NCBI RefSeq assembly: GCF_002954615.1
Contig: NZ_MSCJ01000001.1
Span: forward strand, 2,232,001-2,296,000
Source: Photobacterium angustum
GTDB lineage: Bacteria > Pseudomonadota > Gammaproteobacteria > Enterobacterales > Vibrionaceae
Length of the DNA: 64,000 nucleotides
Reading direction: 5' to 3'
Both the position numbers and the translations under genes were made by a program. The notes beneath the pieces were generated by a model that was not told the origin of the DNA, made no database searches, and was given only the letters and a program-made list of their open reading frames with translations. Of this stretch, positions 36,191-47,081 are shown one piece after another. Each line of letters opens with the position of its first letter. The stretch's first letter is position 1.

Positions 36191-36715
36191 TTATTTTACC
36201 GCAGCAATCACTTTAGAAGAAAGATCATCTTTCTTATTTGCGAATAAAACAGCTTGTGCATCTAGCACGATGTTATAACCATTTTTCTCTGCAACTGTAT
36301 CAATCGCTGTACGGATTTTCTTAACAAGCTTCTGCTCTTCTTCCATACCACGACGGCGTTGATCTTCAGCAAGTGCTTGTGCTTTTAGTTTGTAATCAGA
36401 ATCAAGTTGAGCAAGCTCTCGTTGTAGCTTTTGACGTTGATCTGAACTCATTAGTTCACCATCACGCTTTAATTTATCAATCTTGCTCTTCATCTTAGTT
36501 TCGATAGAACGTAGTGCCGCAACACGACCACTGAATTCTTTCTTTAACTTATCTTGAACCTTGTAACGCTGAGCTAACTCAGACATTGCTTGACCAGTAG
36601 ATACGTAACCAATTTTTTGAGCAGCTTCCGCTGCATTTGCGTACATAGACGACGATAGAATTACCAAGCCAAGACTTGCTGCTTTAATCCATTGTTTCAA
36701 AAGTTCTCTCCTCAA
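36191..36715 (-). CDS. skp: Periplasmic chaperone Skp (OmpH family)
   Basis: Holds unfolded outer-membrane proteins in the periplasm and delivers them to BamA, its upstream neighbour. The 174-residue precursor has a signal peptide ending near YANAAEA (residues 1-30). The tentacle coiled-coil region (about 60-140) is rich in Lys, Glu and Gln. The OmpH core KIGYVSTGQAM starts the mature part. It starts two bases after the bamA stop. Confidence 0.95.
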   Translation of the reverse strand: MRRELLKQWIKAASLGLVILSSSMYANAAEAAQKIGYVSTGQAMSELAQRYKVQDKLKKEFSGRVAALRSIETKMKSKIDKLKRDGELMSSDQRQKLQRELAQLDSDYKLKAQALAEDQRRRGMEEEQKLVKKIRTAIDTVAEKNGYNIVLDAQAVLFANKKDDLSSKVIAAVK

Positions 36716-36717
36716 AA

Positions 36718-39144
36718 TTAGAATGTCTGGCCAATAGTGAATGTGAAGAATTCCTCATCATCCCCTTCATATTTCTTGATTGGCTTAGCAACCGAGAATA
36801 CAAGTGGACCCATTGGCGACATCCACTGTAAAGCTGCACCTGCAGAAGCGCGGATCATACCTGGATCAGAGTAATCTGCCAGTTTTTGACCGTTGCTGCT
36901 CTTATAATTCAGGTTATATTCGGTATCCCAAACAGAACCAGCATCAACAAAGAAGCTCGTACGAATTTGGTTTTTCAACTCATCAGAGACAAATGGTGTT
37001 GGGACAATTAGCTCCATACTTGCAAGCGCAATTGCATTACCACCAGCAGCATCATCAGTACCAGTCGCACAGTTGTTATTACCTTGACCATTAACGCCAC
37101 AACCACCAACAAATACCGCTTTTGGACCTACAGTATTTGAACGGAAACCACGAATTGAACTAAAGCCACCGGCATAGAAGTTTTCGTAGAATGGCATTAG
37201 CTGATCGCTACCATTATCCGTTGTACCGTAACCATTACCGTAACCCAACTTACCACGTAGTAATAAACTAAAGTTTTGGCTCTCTGTTAACGGTATGTAT
37301 TGACGAACGTTGTACTGCGCTTTGAAGTACTGTGAGTCAGAACCAGGAATTGTCATCTTAAATGAGAAATCTTGGCGGTTACCAGAGGTTGGGAAGTAAC
37401 CTCGGTTTAAGTTGTTACGAGTCCAGCCAAATGTCCAGCTGTAATCATCAAGAGTGATCGCATTATCACTATCGAGATCAAAGCCATGAATCTTTTTAAA
37501 CTGCTGAATTTGGTAATAATCTTGAGTATTCGAAATCTTATTGTGATCGTAACCCAAACTAAAGTTAAAGTAGTTTAACTCATTAAATGGGAAGCCCCAC
37601 GTTAAGCTTGTACCGTAGCTTTGGTTGGTGTAATCCGAGATATTGGCATCAGATGCTTCAAACTCGTTATAATAGATCTTACCACCAAGGCTGACATTAT
37701 TAATCGTGAAGTAAGGATCGTTGTACTCAAGGCTAATATTTTTCGAGTAATCGTTAGTCATCGCATTGATACCAAAACGATTACCGGTACCTAAGAAGTT
37801 ATCTTGAGTTAAACCGGCTTGGAAACTAATACCTGATTCAGTACCGTAACCAACACCAAAATTAACACTACCAGAGTTGGCTTCTTTCACGTTGTACTTA
37901 ATATCAACCTGATCATCAGAACCAGGTACTCGTACCGTTTGTACATCGACATTTTCAAAGAAACCAGTACGGTTTAAACGTGTTTTACCTGTTTCAATCT
38001 TCTTCGCGTTTAACCAAGTACCTTCCATTTGACGCATTTCACGGCGTAAAACTTCATCTTTAGTATTGGTATTACCACGGAACTCGATATTACGAACGTA
38101 AATACGTTTACCTTGCTCAACATTTACAACCAATGATACTTCATTGCTCTTATCATCAAACTCAGGGTATGTCGTTACTTTCGGGTAAGCGTAACCTGCT
38201 TCACCAAGCTTACGTTTAACCGCTTCTTCTAGCGATGTAACAGCAGCACCGTTATAAACAGAGCCAGTCTTAAATGTTACCAGCTTATCGAATTCAGCAA
38301 CGCGACCTGCAACATCACCACGGAACTGTACATTCTTAACTTTATACTGATGCCCTTCATGGATTTTAAGAGTGATATACACACCTTTTTTATCCGGAGA
38401 AATAGACACCTGTGTATCATCAAGTCGATACTTCAAATAACCATTATTCAAATATTGAGAACGTAGCGTTTCTAAATCGCCTTGCAATACTTGTTTTTGA
38501 TATTTTTCATTCGCCATGAAGTTCCACCAAGGCACATCGTCCTTAAGTGTAAACTTACTGCGTAATTCATCATCACTGAAAACATGGTTACCTAAAATGT
38601 TAATCTGCTTAATTTTTGCAGACACACCTTCAGTGAAAACAAATTTAATATCAGCACGATTACGAGGCAAAGGCGTAACAACAGCTTCTACCGTTGCGTT
38701 GTATTTACCAACACTGTAATAGAAATCCTCTAGCCCTTTTTCAATTTTTCGTAACGTTGTACGATCAAGTGCTTCACCCACACGCAAGCCTGATGCTTCT
38801 AAATTTTCTTTTAGCTGCTCAGCTTTGATCGCTTTGTTACCTGAAAAAGTAATATCAGCAATAGTAGGACGCTCTGTTACATCGATCTGAAGCGTATTAC
38901 CGTCACGATATACTCTAATATTTTCAAAGTTGCCAGAAGAGTAAAGTGATTTTATCAGTTCTGAAATATCCTGTTGATCAACAGTATCTCCAACGCGGAC
39001 TGGCATTTTTAACAATGCCGCACCTAACGTGACACGCTGAAGTCCTTCAAAACGAATGTTATCAACTACAAATTTATCTTCCGCACTATGCGCAACGCTA
39101 CTGGTTAAAAGCAGCGATGCGACCAACAGTTTTTTAATCGCCAT
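36718..39144 (-). CDS. bamA: Outer membrane protein assembly factor BamA
   Basis: Essential Omp85 core of the beta-barrel assembly machine. 808 residues. The signal peptide ends near VAHSAED. Five POTRA domains span about residues 23-420. The 16-strand barrel follows, with the lid motif IRGF in [16 protein letters not shown]. The terminal residue is Phe (FTIGQTF), as required for insertion. A Cys pair ([16 protein letters not shown], near residues 680-690) sits in the long extracellular loop 6. Confidence 0.97.
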   Translation of the reverse strand: MAIKKLLVASLLLTSSVAHSAEDKFVVDNIRFEGLQRVTLGAALLKMPVRVGDTVDQQDISELIKSLYSSGNFENIRVYRDGNTLQIDVTERPTIADITFSGNKAIKAEQLKENLEASGLRVGEALDRTTLRKIEKGLEDFYYSVGKYNATVEAVVTPLPRNRADIKFVFTEGVSAKIKQINILGNHVFSDDELRSKFTLKDDVPWWNFMANEKYQKQVLQGDLETLRSQYLNNGYLKYRLDDTQVSISPDKKGVYITLKIHEGHQYKVKNVQFRGDVAGRVAEFDKLVTFKTGSVYNGAAVTSLEEAVKRKLGEAGYAYPKVTTYPEFDDKSNEVSLVVNVEQGKRIYVRNIEFRGNTNTKDEVLRREMRQMEGTWLNAKKIETGKTRLNRTGFFENVDVQTVRVPGSDDQVDIKYNVKEANSGSVNFGVGYGTESGISFQAGLTQDNFLGTGNRFGINAMTNDYSKNISLEYNDPYFTINNVSLGGKIYYNEFEASDANISDYTNQSYGTSLTWGFPFNELNYFNFSLGYDHNKISNTQDYYQIQQFKKIHGFDLDSDNAITLDDYSWTFGWTRNNLNRGYFPTSGNRQDFSFKMTIPGSDSQYFKAQYNVRQYIPLTESQNFSLLLRGKLGYGNGYGTTDNGSDQLMPFYENFYAGGFSSIRGFRSNTVGPKAVFVGGCGVNGQGNNNCATGTDDAAGGNAIALASMELIVPTPFVSDELKNQIRTSFFVDAGSVWDTEYNLNYKSSNGQKLADYSDPGMIRASAGAALQWMSPMGPLVFSVAKPIKKYEGDDEEFFTFTIGQTF

Positions 39145-39179
39145 TACTGTTCTGATTATTCCTTGCTAAAAACGCATTA

Positions 39180-40535
39180 TTAAAGACGGGTAAAATCATT
39201 GAATAGCGCAACGGCCATTAACGCAACCAAAACGGCTGATCCCACTCTATAGCCAATATCCTGAATTCGTTCTGATACAGGACGACGGGTTACAGCTTCA
39301 ATAGCGAAAAACATTAAATGTCCTCCATCCAGTACAGGAAGCGGTAACAAATTAACTATACCTAAATTGACACTTATCAGTGCTAAAAATCCGAGAAAAT
39401 AGACCAGACCAAAATCGGCGGTCATTCCTGCACCTTTTGCAATAGATATCGGTCCACTGAGGTTTTTAATTGCAACATCACCTGTAAACAGTTTAGTGAC
39501 CATATCAAAAGTCAATGTCACTAATTGCTTAGTTTTTTCTGTTGCTTTAACCGCAGCTTCAATTGGGCCAAATTGTAAGTTTACTTTATAGGATTCTGGC
39601 CACGGTTCAATCGCAGGCGCCAATCCTACATAGCCAACTTGGTTACCATTTGGCTCAACCTTGCTACGAGGAACTAATGATAACATCACCGGTTCATCAT
39701 CTCGCAACACTTCAACTGAAAGCGGTTGCTCAGGGTGCGTGCGCACCGCATCAACAAACTGCTGCCATTCAGTTACAGGCTTTTTATCAATTGCTACAAT
39801 CTTATCATTTAATTTAAATCCTGCATCTACTGCAGCACTATTATCAACTAATTGCGCGACATTTAGCGTAATTTTAGGTCGATAAGGCGTAATACCTAAT
39901 GTTTTTAGTACTTGCTGAGACTCAGGATCATAAGACCAATGAGATAGATCTAAAGTGCGCGTCACGATGACATTACTGTCAGGCTCTGTCGCTGTGATCA
40001 CCATGCTCTTATCACCAATATGAGAAACCATTGCCATATTGGCTGATTCCCAATCAGATGTTTCGATTCCTGAAATAGATTTAAGTTCCATTCCAGGTGT
40101 AATTCCTGCTTGCGCCGCAATAGATTGTGGAGCCACTTCACCGATATACGGCTTTAACGCAGGGACCCCTATAAGATAAACAACCCAATATGCAAAAATG
40201 GCAAAAATAAAGTTTGCTAAAGGACCTGCAGCAACAATTGCACTCCGTTGCCAAAGTTTTTTGTTATTAAACGCCATATGACGCTTTTCTGCAGGTACTT
40301 CTTCTACCCGCTCATCAAGCATTTTTACATAGCCACCCAATGGGATCATTGCCAATGTATATTCTGTACCGTCTTTTCCTTTACGACGGAAAAGAGCCTT
40401 ACCGAAGCCAATAGAAAAGCGTTCAACATATACACCACAACGGCGAGCAACCCAAAAGTGACCAAACTCATGGACAGCAATTAATATTCCTAGAGCAACT
40501 AAAAAAGCACTTAAATTGCGGATAAATTCAATCAT
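39180..40535 (-). CDS. rseP: Site-2 protease RseP
   Basis: Intramembrane zinc metalloprotease that cleaves RseA to release sigma-E. 451 residues. The active-site HEFGH is at residues 22-26 in the first transmembrane helix. Two PDZ domains lie in the periplasmic part (about 115-310), and the third zinc ligand region is [13 protein letters not shown]. The start overlaps the dxr stop by 4 bp. Directly upstream of bamA, a sigma-E-linked gene. Confidence 0.97.
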   Translation of the reverse strand: MIEFIRNLSAFLVALGILIAVHEFGHFWVARRCGVYVERFSIGFGKALFRRKGKDGTEYTLAMIPLGGYVKMLDERVEEVPAEKRHMAFNNKKLWQRSAIVAAGPLANFIFAIFAYWVVYLIGVPALKPYIGEVAPQSIAAQAGITPGMELKSISGIETSDWESANMAMVSHIGDKSMVITATEPDSNVIVTRTLDLSHWSYDPESQQVLKTLGITPYRPKITLNVAQLVDNSAAVDAGFKLNDKIVAIDKKPVTEWQQFVDAVRTHPEQPLSVEVLRDDEPVMLSLVPRSKVEPNGNQVGYVGLAPAIEPWPESYKVNLQFGPIEAAVKATEKTKQLVTLTFDMVTKLFTGDVAIKNLSGPISIAKGAGMTADFGLVYFLGFLALISVNLGIVNLLPLPVLDGGHLMFFAIEAVTRRPVSERIQDIGYRVGSAVLVALMAVALFNDFTRL

Positions 40536-41728
40536 GCAAATTCCTTGGTGATGACATCTGAAGCAAGTTGACGAGCTTGTTTATCTATTTCCATAACCTC
40601 AGCAATATTGTGAGGTTCAACAAGCACGGCTATTTCTAGCACTTTTTGGTTCACTTTAGCAATATCTGTAAAGCAAATTTCACCTGCTAAAAATGCCGCA
40701 ACAGCCATTTCATTAGCAGCATTCAAAGTCGTTGTTGCTGCTTGTCCTTGATAGCACGCATCAATAGCAAGTTTTAAACATGGATAACGATCAAAGTCTG
40801 GTTTCATAAAAGTAAATTCACCAATTTGACTAAAATCAAGCGGAGCTACACCTGCATCGACACGCTCAGGGTATGCCATTGCACAAGCAATCGGCGTACA
40901 CATATCGGGCAATCCCATTTGTGCAATAACAGAACCATCTTTATATTGCACCATTGAGTGAATAACAGACTGCGGGTGAATAATGACATCCATTTGCTCA
41001 CGGCTGGCATTAAATAACCAACGCGCTTCAATATACTCTAGACCTTTATTCATCATTGTGGCTGAATCTACAGAGATTTTAGGCCCCATTGACCAATTAG
41101 GATGAGCAATCGCCATTGCTGGTGTCACATCATCTAACTCAGCAATATCTGTGTATCGAAACGGACCACCAGAGCCCGTCAATAACACTTTACTCACGCC
41201 CGATGCTGATAAATCACAACGTCCCATACGCTGCTGAATATTGGTCGGCAATGATTGAAAAATTGCATTATGCTCACTATCAACCGGTAATAATTCAGCA
41301 CCATACTGCTCACAGGCATCAATGAACATTTGCCCTGTCATCACCAGCGCTTCTTTATTAGCAAGTAAAATACGTTTGCCTTTTTTCACTGCTGCCATTG
41401 TTGGTAATAAACCCGCTGCGCCAACAATCGCCGCCATAACAGTGTCTACATCATCAAGTGCTGCGACTTCACAAACACCTTGCTCACCACTAAGCACTGT
41501 TGTAGCAATTGCTTGCTGCTTTAATAAAGCCGTCAATTCTGCTGCGGCTTGAGTATCAAACATCGCAACAAATTTCGGTTGCCATTGCAGGCAAAGCGCA
41601 AACATTTTCTCAACATTTGAACCAGCAGCAAGTGCTACTACTTCAAATAGTTCAGGGTTTTTAGCAACGACATTTAAAGTACTGCTACCTATTGAGCCCG
41701 TAGCTCCTAGGATCGTTAACTTACGCAT
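40532..41728 (-). CDS. dxr: 1-deoxy-D-xylulose 5-phosphate reductoisomerase
   Basis: Second enzyme of the MEP isoprenoid pathway, feeding undecaprenyl phosphate synthesis by the neighbouring uppS. 398 residues. The NADPH-binding [11 protein letters not shown] is at the start. Catalytic and metal ligands are in [12 protein letters not shown], and the flexible loop and substrate site in [23 protein letters not shown]. Confidence 0.97.
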   Translation of the reverse strand: MRKLTILGATGSIGSSTLNVVAKNPELFEVVALAAGSNVEKMFALCLQWQPKFVAMFDTQAAAELTALLKQQAIATTVLSGEQGVCEVAALDDVDTVMAAIVGAAGLLPTMAAVKKGKRILLANKEALVMTGQMFIDACEQYGAELLPVDSEHNAIFQSLPTNIQQRMGRCDLSASGVSKVLLTGSGGPFRYTDIAELDDVTPAMAIAHPNWSMGPKISVDSATMMNKGLEYIEARWLFNASREQMDVIIHPQSVIHSMVQYKDGSVIAQMGLPDMCTPIACAMAYPERVDAGVAPLDFSQIGEFTFMKPDFDRYPCLKLAIDACYQGQAATTTLNAANEMAVAAFLAGEICFTDIAKVNQKVLEIAVLVEPHNIAEVMEIDKQARQLASDVITKEFA

Positions 41729-41746
41729 AAATTCACTTACATTTAC

Positions 41747-41772
41747 AAAAAAGGCAGCGTAATGGCTGCCTT
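41747..41772 (-). terminator. Intrinsic terminator between cdsA and dxr
   Basis: The 8-bp stem AAGGCAGC / GCTGCCTT with a 6-base loop is followed on the minus strand by TTTTTTG. It lies inside the cluster, 15 bp after the cdsA stop, so it separates cdsA from dxr-rseP-bamA. Confidence 0.8.
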
Positions 41773-41786
41773 AGAAAAGAGGTGGC

Positions 41787-42635
41787 TTACATTAACCAGA
41801 GATAAAGTAATGCAAAAACAGGTATTGCTGCGGTTAAGCTATCAATACGATCTAAGATCCCACCATGTCCGGGTAATATATTACCGCTATCTTTAACGCC
41901 AGAAGCACGTTTAAACATACTTTCAACTAAATCACCAAGCACAGAAATGACAACAGTAATAATAGCTATCGATAACAAGCTTGAAATTGAGACAAACGGG
42001 ATAGAAAGAAGTTTTGCACCTAGCCAAGTAATAATAACAGCTAAAATTACCCCGCCCACTAAACCTTCAATCGTTTTATTTGGGCTAACGGATGGCGCCA
42101 TTTTATGCTTACCAAAACGCTTACCTGAAAAATATGCGCCAGTATCTGCAGACCAAACTAAGAAACAAACCAATAGAACAAGTTTAGCACCATGATACGA
42201 ATCGATGCTGTAATCTACAGCACGTAACATTAAAATACTCCAAAAAAACGGGAGCAGTGTTAACAAGCCAAAAATCTGTTTAATAAAAGAGTTCGATGAC
42301 CATAATTTATCAGTTTTAGGGTATGTAATCGCTAATATAGACGCGATTAGCCACCATATTCCACCGACTAATAACACGCCATGTAACCCATTACTCATCG
42401 CCGAAAGAGACGCTGTATCTACTGGTAATAACACTAGGCTAGTACCTAATGCAATCACAGGTAGAATCATTGCACGGATGCGAGATGATGTATTAACAAA
42501 CTGTGTCCATTCCCAAAAGCCCACTAATGTTATTGCCGCAATGGCTACCACAAAGGCTGGAAATGGTAAGAAAAAGATCCCCGCAATAACAAGTGGTGCG
42601 AGGATTAATGCGGTAATAATTCGTTGCTTTAGCAA
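41787..42635 (-). CDS. cdsA: Phosphatidate cytidylyltransferase
   Basis: Makes CDP-diacylglycerol, precursor of all phospholipids. Integral membrane protein of 282 residues with about eight helices. The family signature SMFKRASGVKDSGNILPG.HGGILDRID, with its metal-binding aspartates, is complete near residues 230-265. WSADTGAYFSG carries the conserved Asp of the active site. In the conserved uppS-cdsA-dxr order. Confidence 0.96.
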   Translation of the reverse strand: MLKQRIITALILAPLVIAGIFFLPFPAFVVAIAAITLVGFWEWTQFVNTSSRIRAMILPVIALGTSLVLLPVDTASLSAMSNGLHGVLLVGGIWWLIASILAITYPKTDKLWSSNSFIKQIFGLLTLLPFFWSILMLRAVDYSIDSYHGAKLVLLVCFLVWSADTGAYFSGKRFGKHKMAPSVSPNKTIEGLVGGVILAVIITWLGAKLLSIPFVSISSLLSIAIITVVISVLGDLVESMFKRASGVKDSGNILPGHGGILDRIDSLTAAIPVFALLYLWLM

Positions 42636-42693
42636 ACTGCGTCCTCTATATAATTATTGTATAGGCAAAGGCCATATTCACTGTAAATAATAA

Positions 42694-42721
42694 CGCCAAC
42701 ACACATTGCTGTGCATTGGCG
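42694..42721 (-). terminator. Probable terminator between uppS and cdsA
   Basis: CGCCAATGCACA / TGTGTGTTGGCG forms a stem of about 12 bp with two internal mismatches and a GCAA loop. It is followed on the minus strand by TTATTATTT. The U tract is interrupted, so strength is uncertain. Confidence 0.5.
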
Positions 42722-42735
42722 AAAAATAATAACTC

Positions 42736-43497
42736 TTATTTTAACAATGCTTGTATTTGTTCGCCAGTACAGCCAAAACGGCGTTCACGAGTCACGAACC
42801 AAGCAACGGCATTCAATAAACTTGATTCATCAAAATCAGGCCAGTGTTCTTCTGTGAAAAATAACTCCGCATAAGCTGTCTGCCATAGCATAAAGTTACT
42901 AATTCGGCACTCACCACTCGTACGGATCAAGAGATCAACCTCTGGTAACCCATACGTTGAGAGCCCTGACTCTAAATCTTGTTCCGTTACGGTTGCGAGA
43001 TCAAGCTCATTATCAATCGCATGCTGAGCTAGCTTTTTAGCCGCTTCTAAAATATCCCATTGCCCGCCGTAATTTGCTGCAATGTTCAACACCATGCCTG
43101 TATTGTCAGCGGTTAATTCTTCTGCCGCTGAAATTTTATCTTGTAAGCGCTGACTAAAACGGCGCTTATCACCAATAATACGTAATTGAATATTATTCTT
43201 ATGTAATCTTTTTACTTCACGACTCAATACTGTCATGAAGAGCTCCATCAATAGTGAAACCTCGGCCTCGGGACGACGCCAGTTTTCACTACTAAAAGCA
43301 AATAGTGTTAATGCTTTTATACCAAGACGATTAGCAGTAGAGACTGTTTTTCGCACGGCTTCTACGCCAGCCTTGTGACCAAACACCCGAGCTTTGCCTT
43401 TGGCTTTTGCCCAACGACCATTACCATCCATAATCACAGCTATGTGGTTAGGAAGACAATCTGCCGAAAGCCCAGCCTCGATTGAATGCTCTGCCAT
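42736..43497 (-). CDS. uppS: Undecaprenyl pyrophosphate synthase
   Basis: Cis-prenyltransferase making the C55 lipid carrier for peptidoglycan and O-antigen. 253 residues. The signature [14 protein letters not shown] contains catalytic D24. [11 protein letters not shown] and the C-terminal [26 protein letters not shown] region are present. Codons for the RTSGE motif are intact. Confidence 0.97.
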   Translation of the reverse strand: MAEHSIEAGLSADCLPNHIAVIMDGNGRWAKAKGKARVFGHKAGVEAVRKTVSTANRLGIKALTLFAFSSENWRRPEAEVSLLMELFMTVLSREVKRLHKNNIQLRIIGDKRRFSQRLQDKISAAEELTADNTGMVLNIAANYGGQWDILEAAKKLAQHAIDNELDLATVTEQDLESGLSTYGLPEVDLLIRTSGECRISNFMLWQTAYAELFFTEEHWPDFDESSLLNAVAWFVTRERRFGCTGEQIQALLK

Positions 43498-43508
43498 CTC
43501 TATCCCTC

Positions 43509-43541
43509 AAAAAAAGCGCCGTGCTGCACGCACAGCGCCTC
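43509..43541 (-). terminator. Intrinsic terminator between frr and uppS
   Basis: On the minus strand the 9-bp stem GCGCTGTGC / GCACGGCGC (one wobble) with a 5-base loop is followed by seven Ts. It lies about 30 bp after the frr stop. Confidence 0.85.
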
Positions 43542-43570
43542 TAGCTATTTAAAACTTAACGAATAAAGTT

Positions 43571-44128
43571 TTAAACTTCCATTAACTCTTTTTCTTTTAC
43601 TTCAAGAACTGCATCGATATTCTTAATAGCATCGTCTGTTAATTTCTGAATTTCGTCTTGCGCGCGACGATCATCATCTTCAGAAATTTCTTTGTCTTTT
43701 AATAGACCTTTAACCGTTGCATTTGCATCACGACGAATGTTACGAACAGCAACACGGCCTTGCTCTGCTTCTGCACGTACAATCTTAACAAGATCGCGAC
43801 GACGCTCTTCTGTAAGCGGTGGAAGAGGAACACGGATCACAGTACCTGCAGACATTGGGTTTAAACCCAAATCAGACATCATGATCGCTTTTTCTACTTT
43901 TGGTGCTAGTTCACGGTCAAATACAGTGATAGCAAGAGTACGCGCATCTTCAGCAACAACGTTTGCCACTTGGTTTAACGGTGTGTTCGCGCCGTAGTAC
44001 TCAACATGAATCGTATCAAGTAGGCTTGGGTGAGCACGACCTGTACGGATTTTTACTAGTTGATTTCGTAGTGCATCAACACTTTTTTCCATGCGCGTTT
44101 GCGCGTCTTGTTTGATTTCGTTAATCAC
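43571..44128 (-). CDS. frr: Ribosome recycling factor
   Basis: With EF-G it splits the post-termination ribosome. 185 residues from the GTG at 44128 (read as [20 protein letters not shown]), the same GTG start and length as the Escherichia coli gene. An ATG at 44155 would add nine residues foreign to the family. The conserved [16 protein letters not shown] segment ([20 protein letters not shown]) and [11 protein letters not shown] are visible. Confidence 0.95.
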   Translation of the reverse strand: MINEIKQDAQTRMEKSVDALRNQLVKIRTGRAHPSLLDTIHVEYYGANTPLNQVANVVAEDARTLAITVFDRELAPKVEKAIMMSDLGLNPMSAGTVIRVPLPPLTEERRRDLVKIVRAEAEQGRVAVRNIRRDANATVKGLLKDKEISEDDDRRAQDEIQKLTDDAIKNIDAVLEVKEKELMEV

Positions 44129-44205
44129 AATAAATACCCTTGATAATTCGGTCACAGTAAAAAAGTAATCGTACTTTTTTCAAGTAATCAGTTGCCCACT
44201 TTTGC

Positions 44206-44934
44206 TTAAGCGTTAGTGATTAGCGTACCTTCTTGCTCACCCATCACTACGCGACGTAGTGCGCCTGGTTTATTCATGTTAAAGACACGAATTGGCATAT
44301 TGTGGTCACGAGCAAGTGTAAAGGCAGCTAAATCCATTACCTTTAATTCTTTTTCAAGTACATCTTGGTAGCTTAGCTTATCACAAAGTACTGCATCTGG
44401 GTTCTTAACTGGATCATCTGTGTAAACACCATCCACTTTGGTCGCTTTTAGTACAACATCAGCTTCAATTTCGATACCACGTAAACATGCTGCTGAATCA
44501 GTGGTAAAGAATGGGTTACCAGTACCTGCAGAGAAAATCACTACACGGCCCTGGCGTAACTGGCTAATTGCATCAGCCCAGTTGTAGTTATCACAAACAC
44601 CATTAAGAGGAATAGCAGACATCACTCGAGCGTTCACATAGGCACGGTGCAAAGAATCACGCATTGCTAAGCCGTTCATTACAGTTGCTAGCATACCCAT
44701 GTGGTCGCCCACAACTCGGTTCATACCTGCTTCTGCAAGGCCAGCACCACGGAATAAGTTACCACCACCAATAACTAGGCCTACTTGAACACCCAGTTCA
44801 ACGAGTTCTTTGATTTCTTGAGCCATACGGTCAAGAACTTGTGCGTCAATGCCGAAACCTTCTTCGCCTTGTAGTGCTTCACCACTTAGCTTAAGCAAAA
44901 TTCGTTGATAAGTTGGTTTTGGGTTTGTGGTCAT
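44206..44934 (-). CDS. pyrH: UMP kinase
   Basis: Phosphorylates UMP to UDP, hexameric and regulated by GTP and UTP. 242 residues of the amino-acid kinase fold: [47 protein letters not shown] and [13 protein letters not shown]. Located between tsf and frr, as is standard. Confidence 0.98.
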   Translation of the reverse strand: MTTNPKPTYQRILLKLSGEALQGEEGFGIDAQVLDRMAQEIKELVELGVQVGLVIGGGNLFRGAGLAEAGMNRVVGDHMGMLATVMNGLAMRDSLHRAYVNARVMSAIPLNGVCDNYNWADAISQLRQGRVVIFSAGTGNPFFTTDSAACLRGIEIEADVVLKATKVDGVYTDDPVKNPDAVLCDKLSYQDVLEKELKVMDLAAFTLARDHNMPIRVFNMNKPGALRRVVMGEQEGTLITNA

Positions 44935-44973
44935 GTGTTTTACCTTCCAGGCTAACTTGAGATATGGAGTTGT

Positions 44974-45004
44974 AAAAAGACCGCAGCCTTGGCTACGGTC
45001 TTTG
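44974..45004 (-). terminator. Intrinsic terminator between tsf and pyrH
   Basis: On the minus strand the stem AAAGACCGTAGCC / GGCTGCGGTCTTT (one wobble) is followed by TTAC. It lies 20 bp after the tsf stop. The stem is long and the loop tight (about 4 bases). Confidence 0.85.
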
Positions 45005-45023
45005 GCATTCTTATAAAGAAGGA

Positions 45024-45869
45024 TTAACCCTTCTGAACAGCTGCTACTTCTTCTGCAAAGCTCATTTCTTGAGCTTTCTCGATACCTTCACCAACTTCTA
45101 GACGAATGAAGTTAGTTACTGTAGCACCAGTTTCTTTCAGTACTTCACCAACAGTTTTCTTTGGTTCCATGATGAAAGCTTGACCAGTTAGAGAAACTTC
45201 GCCAGTGAACTTCTTCATGCGGCCTTCAACCATCTTCTCAGCGATAGCTTGTGGCTTGCCTTCGTTCATTGCGATTTCAACTTGAACTTCACGCTCTTTA
45301 GCAACAACTTCAGCTGGTACGTCAGATGGGTTAACGTATTCAGGCTTAGATGCAGCAACGTGCATAGCTATGTGCTTAAGTGTTTCTTCATCGCCGTTAC
45401 CAGCAACAACAACAGCGATACGAGCACCGTGTGTGTAAGCAGAAACTTTCTCGCCTTCGATGTAATCTACACGACGGATAGAGATGTTCTCACCAATTTT
45501 AGCAACTAGCTCGATACGTGCTTCTTCAAATTGTGTTTGAAGCTCTTCAATAGACGCATGGTTCGCAAGTGCTGCGTCAGCAACTGCGTTAGCGAATGCT
45601 AGGAAGCTACCGTCTTTAGCTACGAAGTCAGTTTGGCAGTTAACTTCAACAAGAGCAGCTTTACCAGCAGCTTCTTTGATGATGATAGTACCTTCAGCTG
45701 CTACGTTACCTGCTTTCTTAGCAGCTTTTGCAGCACCGCTCTTACGCATGTTTTCGATTGCTAGCTCGATATCAGCATTAGCTTCTACAAGCGCTTTTTT
45801 ACAATCCATCATACCTGCGCCAGTACGCTCGCGCAGTTCTTTAACTAGGGCAGCTGTAACTGTTGCCAT
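45024..45869 (-). CDS. tsf: Elongation factor Ts
   Basis: Nucleotide exchange factor for EF-Tu. 281 residues starting [20 protein letters not shown]. The TDFV motif in [13 protein letters not shown] contacts EF-Tu. Two residues before this ATG are open in frame (45875), but the family start and ribosome-binding site fit 45869. Strong codon bias. Confidence 0.97.
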   Translation of the reverse strand: MATVTAALVKELRERTGAGMMDCKKALVEANADIELAIENMRKSGAAKAAKKAGNVAAEGTIIIKEAAGKAALVEVNCQTDFVAKDGSFLAFANAVADAALANHASIEELQTQFEEARIELVAKIGENISIRRVDYIEGEKVSAYTHGARIAVVVAGNGDEETLKHIAMHVAASKPEYVNPSDVPAEVVAKEREVQVEIAMNEGKPQAIAEKMVEGRMKKFTGEVSLTGQAFIMEPKKTVGEVLKETGATVTNFIRLEVGEGIEKAQEMSFAEEVAAVQKG

Positions 45870-45897
45870 TGTCATAATCCTCAGATTTAATTCTTCG

Positions 45898-45928
45898 AGT
45901 AAAAATCAGGGGCCCTATCGGCCCCTGG
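45898..45928 (-). terminator. Attenuator-like terminator between rpsB and tsf
   Basis: The perfect 8-bp GC stem CAGGGGCC / GGCCCCTG with a 5-base loop is followed on the minus strand by ATTTTTAC. An intercistronic partial terminator is known between rpsB and tsf in Escherichia coli. This one probably has the same role, setting the S2 to EF-Ts ratio. Confidence 0.8.
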
Positions 45929-45986
45929 TAACCATTCTTAGTTTACACAAGGTAACTTAAGAGGCTCGGTAAGTAACAAGTACTTA

Positions 45987-46715
45987 TTAAGCTTCAGCTA
46001 CGAAACCGTCTTCTTCAGCTTGAACAGCGATATCTTGGTTACGAGCTTCTTTAACAGTTTGAGCTACAGCACCAGTGTAAAGCTGGATCGCACGGATTGC
46101 GTCATCGTTACCTGGGATAACGAAGTCAACGCCGTCTGGATCAGAGTTAGTATCAACAACAGCAAATACTGGGATACCTAGGTTGTTAGCTTCTTTGATT
46201 GCGATGTGCTCACAGTCAGCGCCGATTACGAACATTGCGTCTGGTAGGCCGCCCATGTTCTTAATACCACCTAGTGATTTCTCAAGCTTTTCCATTTCAC
46301 GAGTACGCATTAGCGCTTCTTTCTTGGTTAGCTTGTCGAAAGTACCATCAGTAGATTGAGCTTCAAGATCTTTAAGACGCTTGATTGATTGACGAACAGT
46401 TTTCCAGTTAGTCAACATACCACCCAACCAACGGTTGTTTACGTAGTACTGGTCACAGCTGATTGCTGCTTCTTTGATTGATTCGCTAGCTGCGCGCTTA
46501 GTACCAACGAAAAGAACTTTACCTTTACGAGCTGCAATTTTTTCAATTTCAGCTAGTGCTGCATTGAACATTGGTACAGTTTTTTCTAGGTTGATGATGT
46601 GTACACGGTTACGAGCGCCGAAAATGAATGGCTTCATTTTTGGGTTCCAGTAACGAGTTTGGTGACCAAAGTGTACACCAGCCTGAAGCATGTCGCGCAT
46701 TGATACAGTTGCCAT
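45987..46715 (-). CDS. rpsB: 30S ribosomal protein S2
   Basis: 242 residues starting [20 protein letters not shown], the S2 family beginning. The signature [19 protein letters not shown] is present. The frame runs to 46748, but AGAGGATTATT before the ATG at 46715 decides the start. Strong codon bias. Confidence 0.98.
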   Translation of the reverse strand: MATVSMRDMLQAGVHFGHQTRYWNPKMKPFIFGARNRVHIINLEKTVPMFNAALAEIEKIAARKGKVLFVGTKRAASESIKEAAISCDQYYVNNRWLGGMLTNWKTVRQSIKRLKDLEAQSTDGTFDKLTKKEALMRTREMEKLEKSLGGIKNMGGLPDAMFVIGADCEHIAIKEANNLGIPVFAVVDTNSDPDGVDFVIPGNDDAIRAIQLYTGAVAQTVKEARNQDIAVQAEEDGFVAEA

Positions 46716-47081
46716 TGAATAATCCTCTATGGGGTTAGGCGTCCACATATCCCATCTTAAAACCGACCCGATAATAACTATTAAAGCTATTGTTACCTTA
46801 TTAGGTAACCGAGCACCCCGGCAGATGTGTCGATATGTGTGAATAATAAAATAAGTGTGTGTGACTCAATCAAGTCGCACCTTCGTACCTAATATTAGTG
46901 CTTACGCAAAAATATATGTTATCGAAAGAAACAAAATCACCGATCACGGCGCGCTTTATACCATATATTTAGGCGCTAAATCTAGTCAAATCTGGTTATG
47001 AGAATGAATCTTATCTTTCCATTAGCCCTAAGCGACTGGTAATATAGTGCTATAGCAAAACATACAAATAGAGACGATTAT
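46716..47081. other. rpsB leader and divergent rpsB/map promoter region
   Basis: This stretch of 366 bp holds no gene. On the minus strand I see a candidate rpsB promoter (-35 TTGACT at 46984-46989, 16-bp spacer, -10 TATATG at 46962-46967; the overlapping TATAAA at 46955-46960 with a GC-rich discriminator is an alternative). The long AT-rich leader that follows contains a hairpin GGTTACC-TAATA-AGGTAAC (about 46790-46810). Long rpsB leaders bind S2 for feedback control in related bacteria, and this one is a candidate for that. The map promoter must lie at the right end. Confidence 0.5.
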
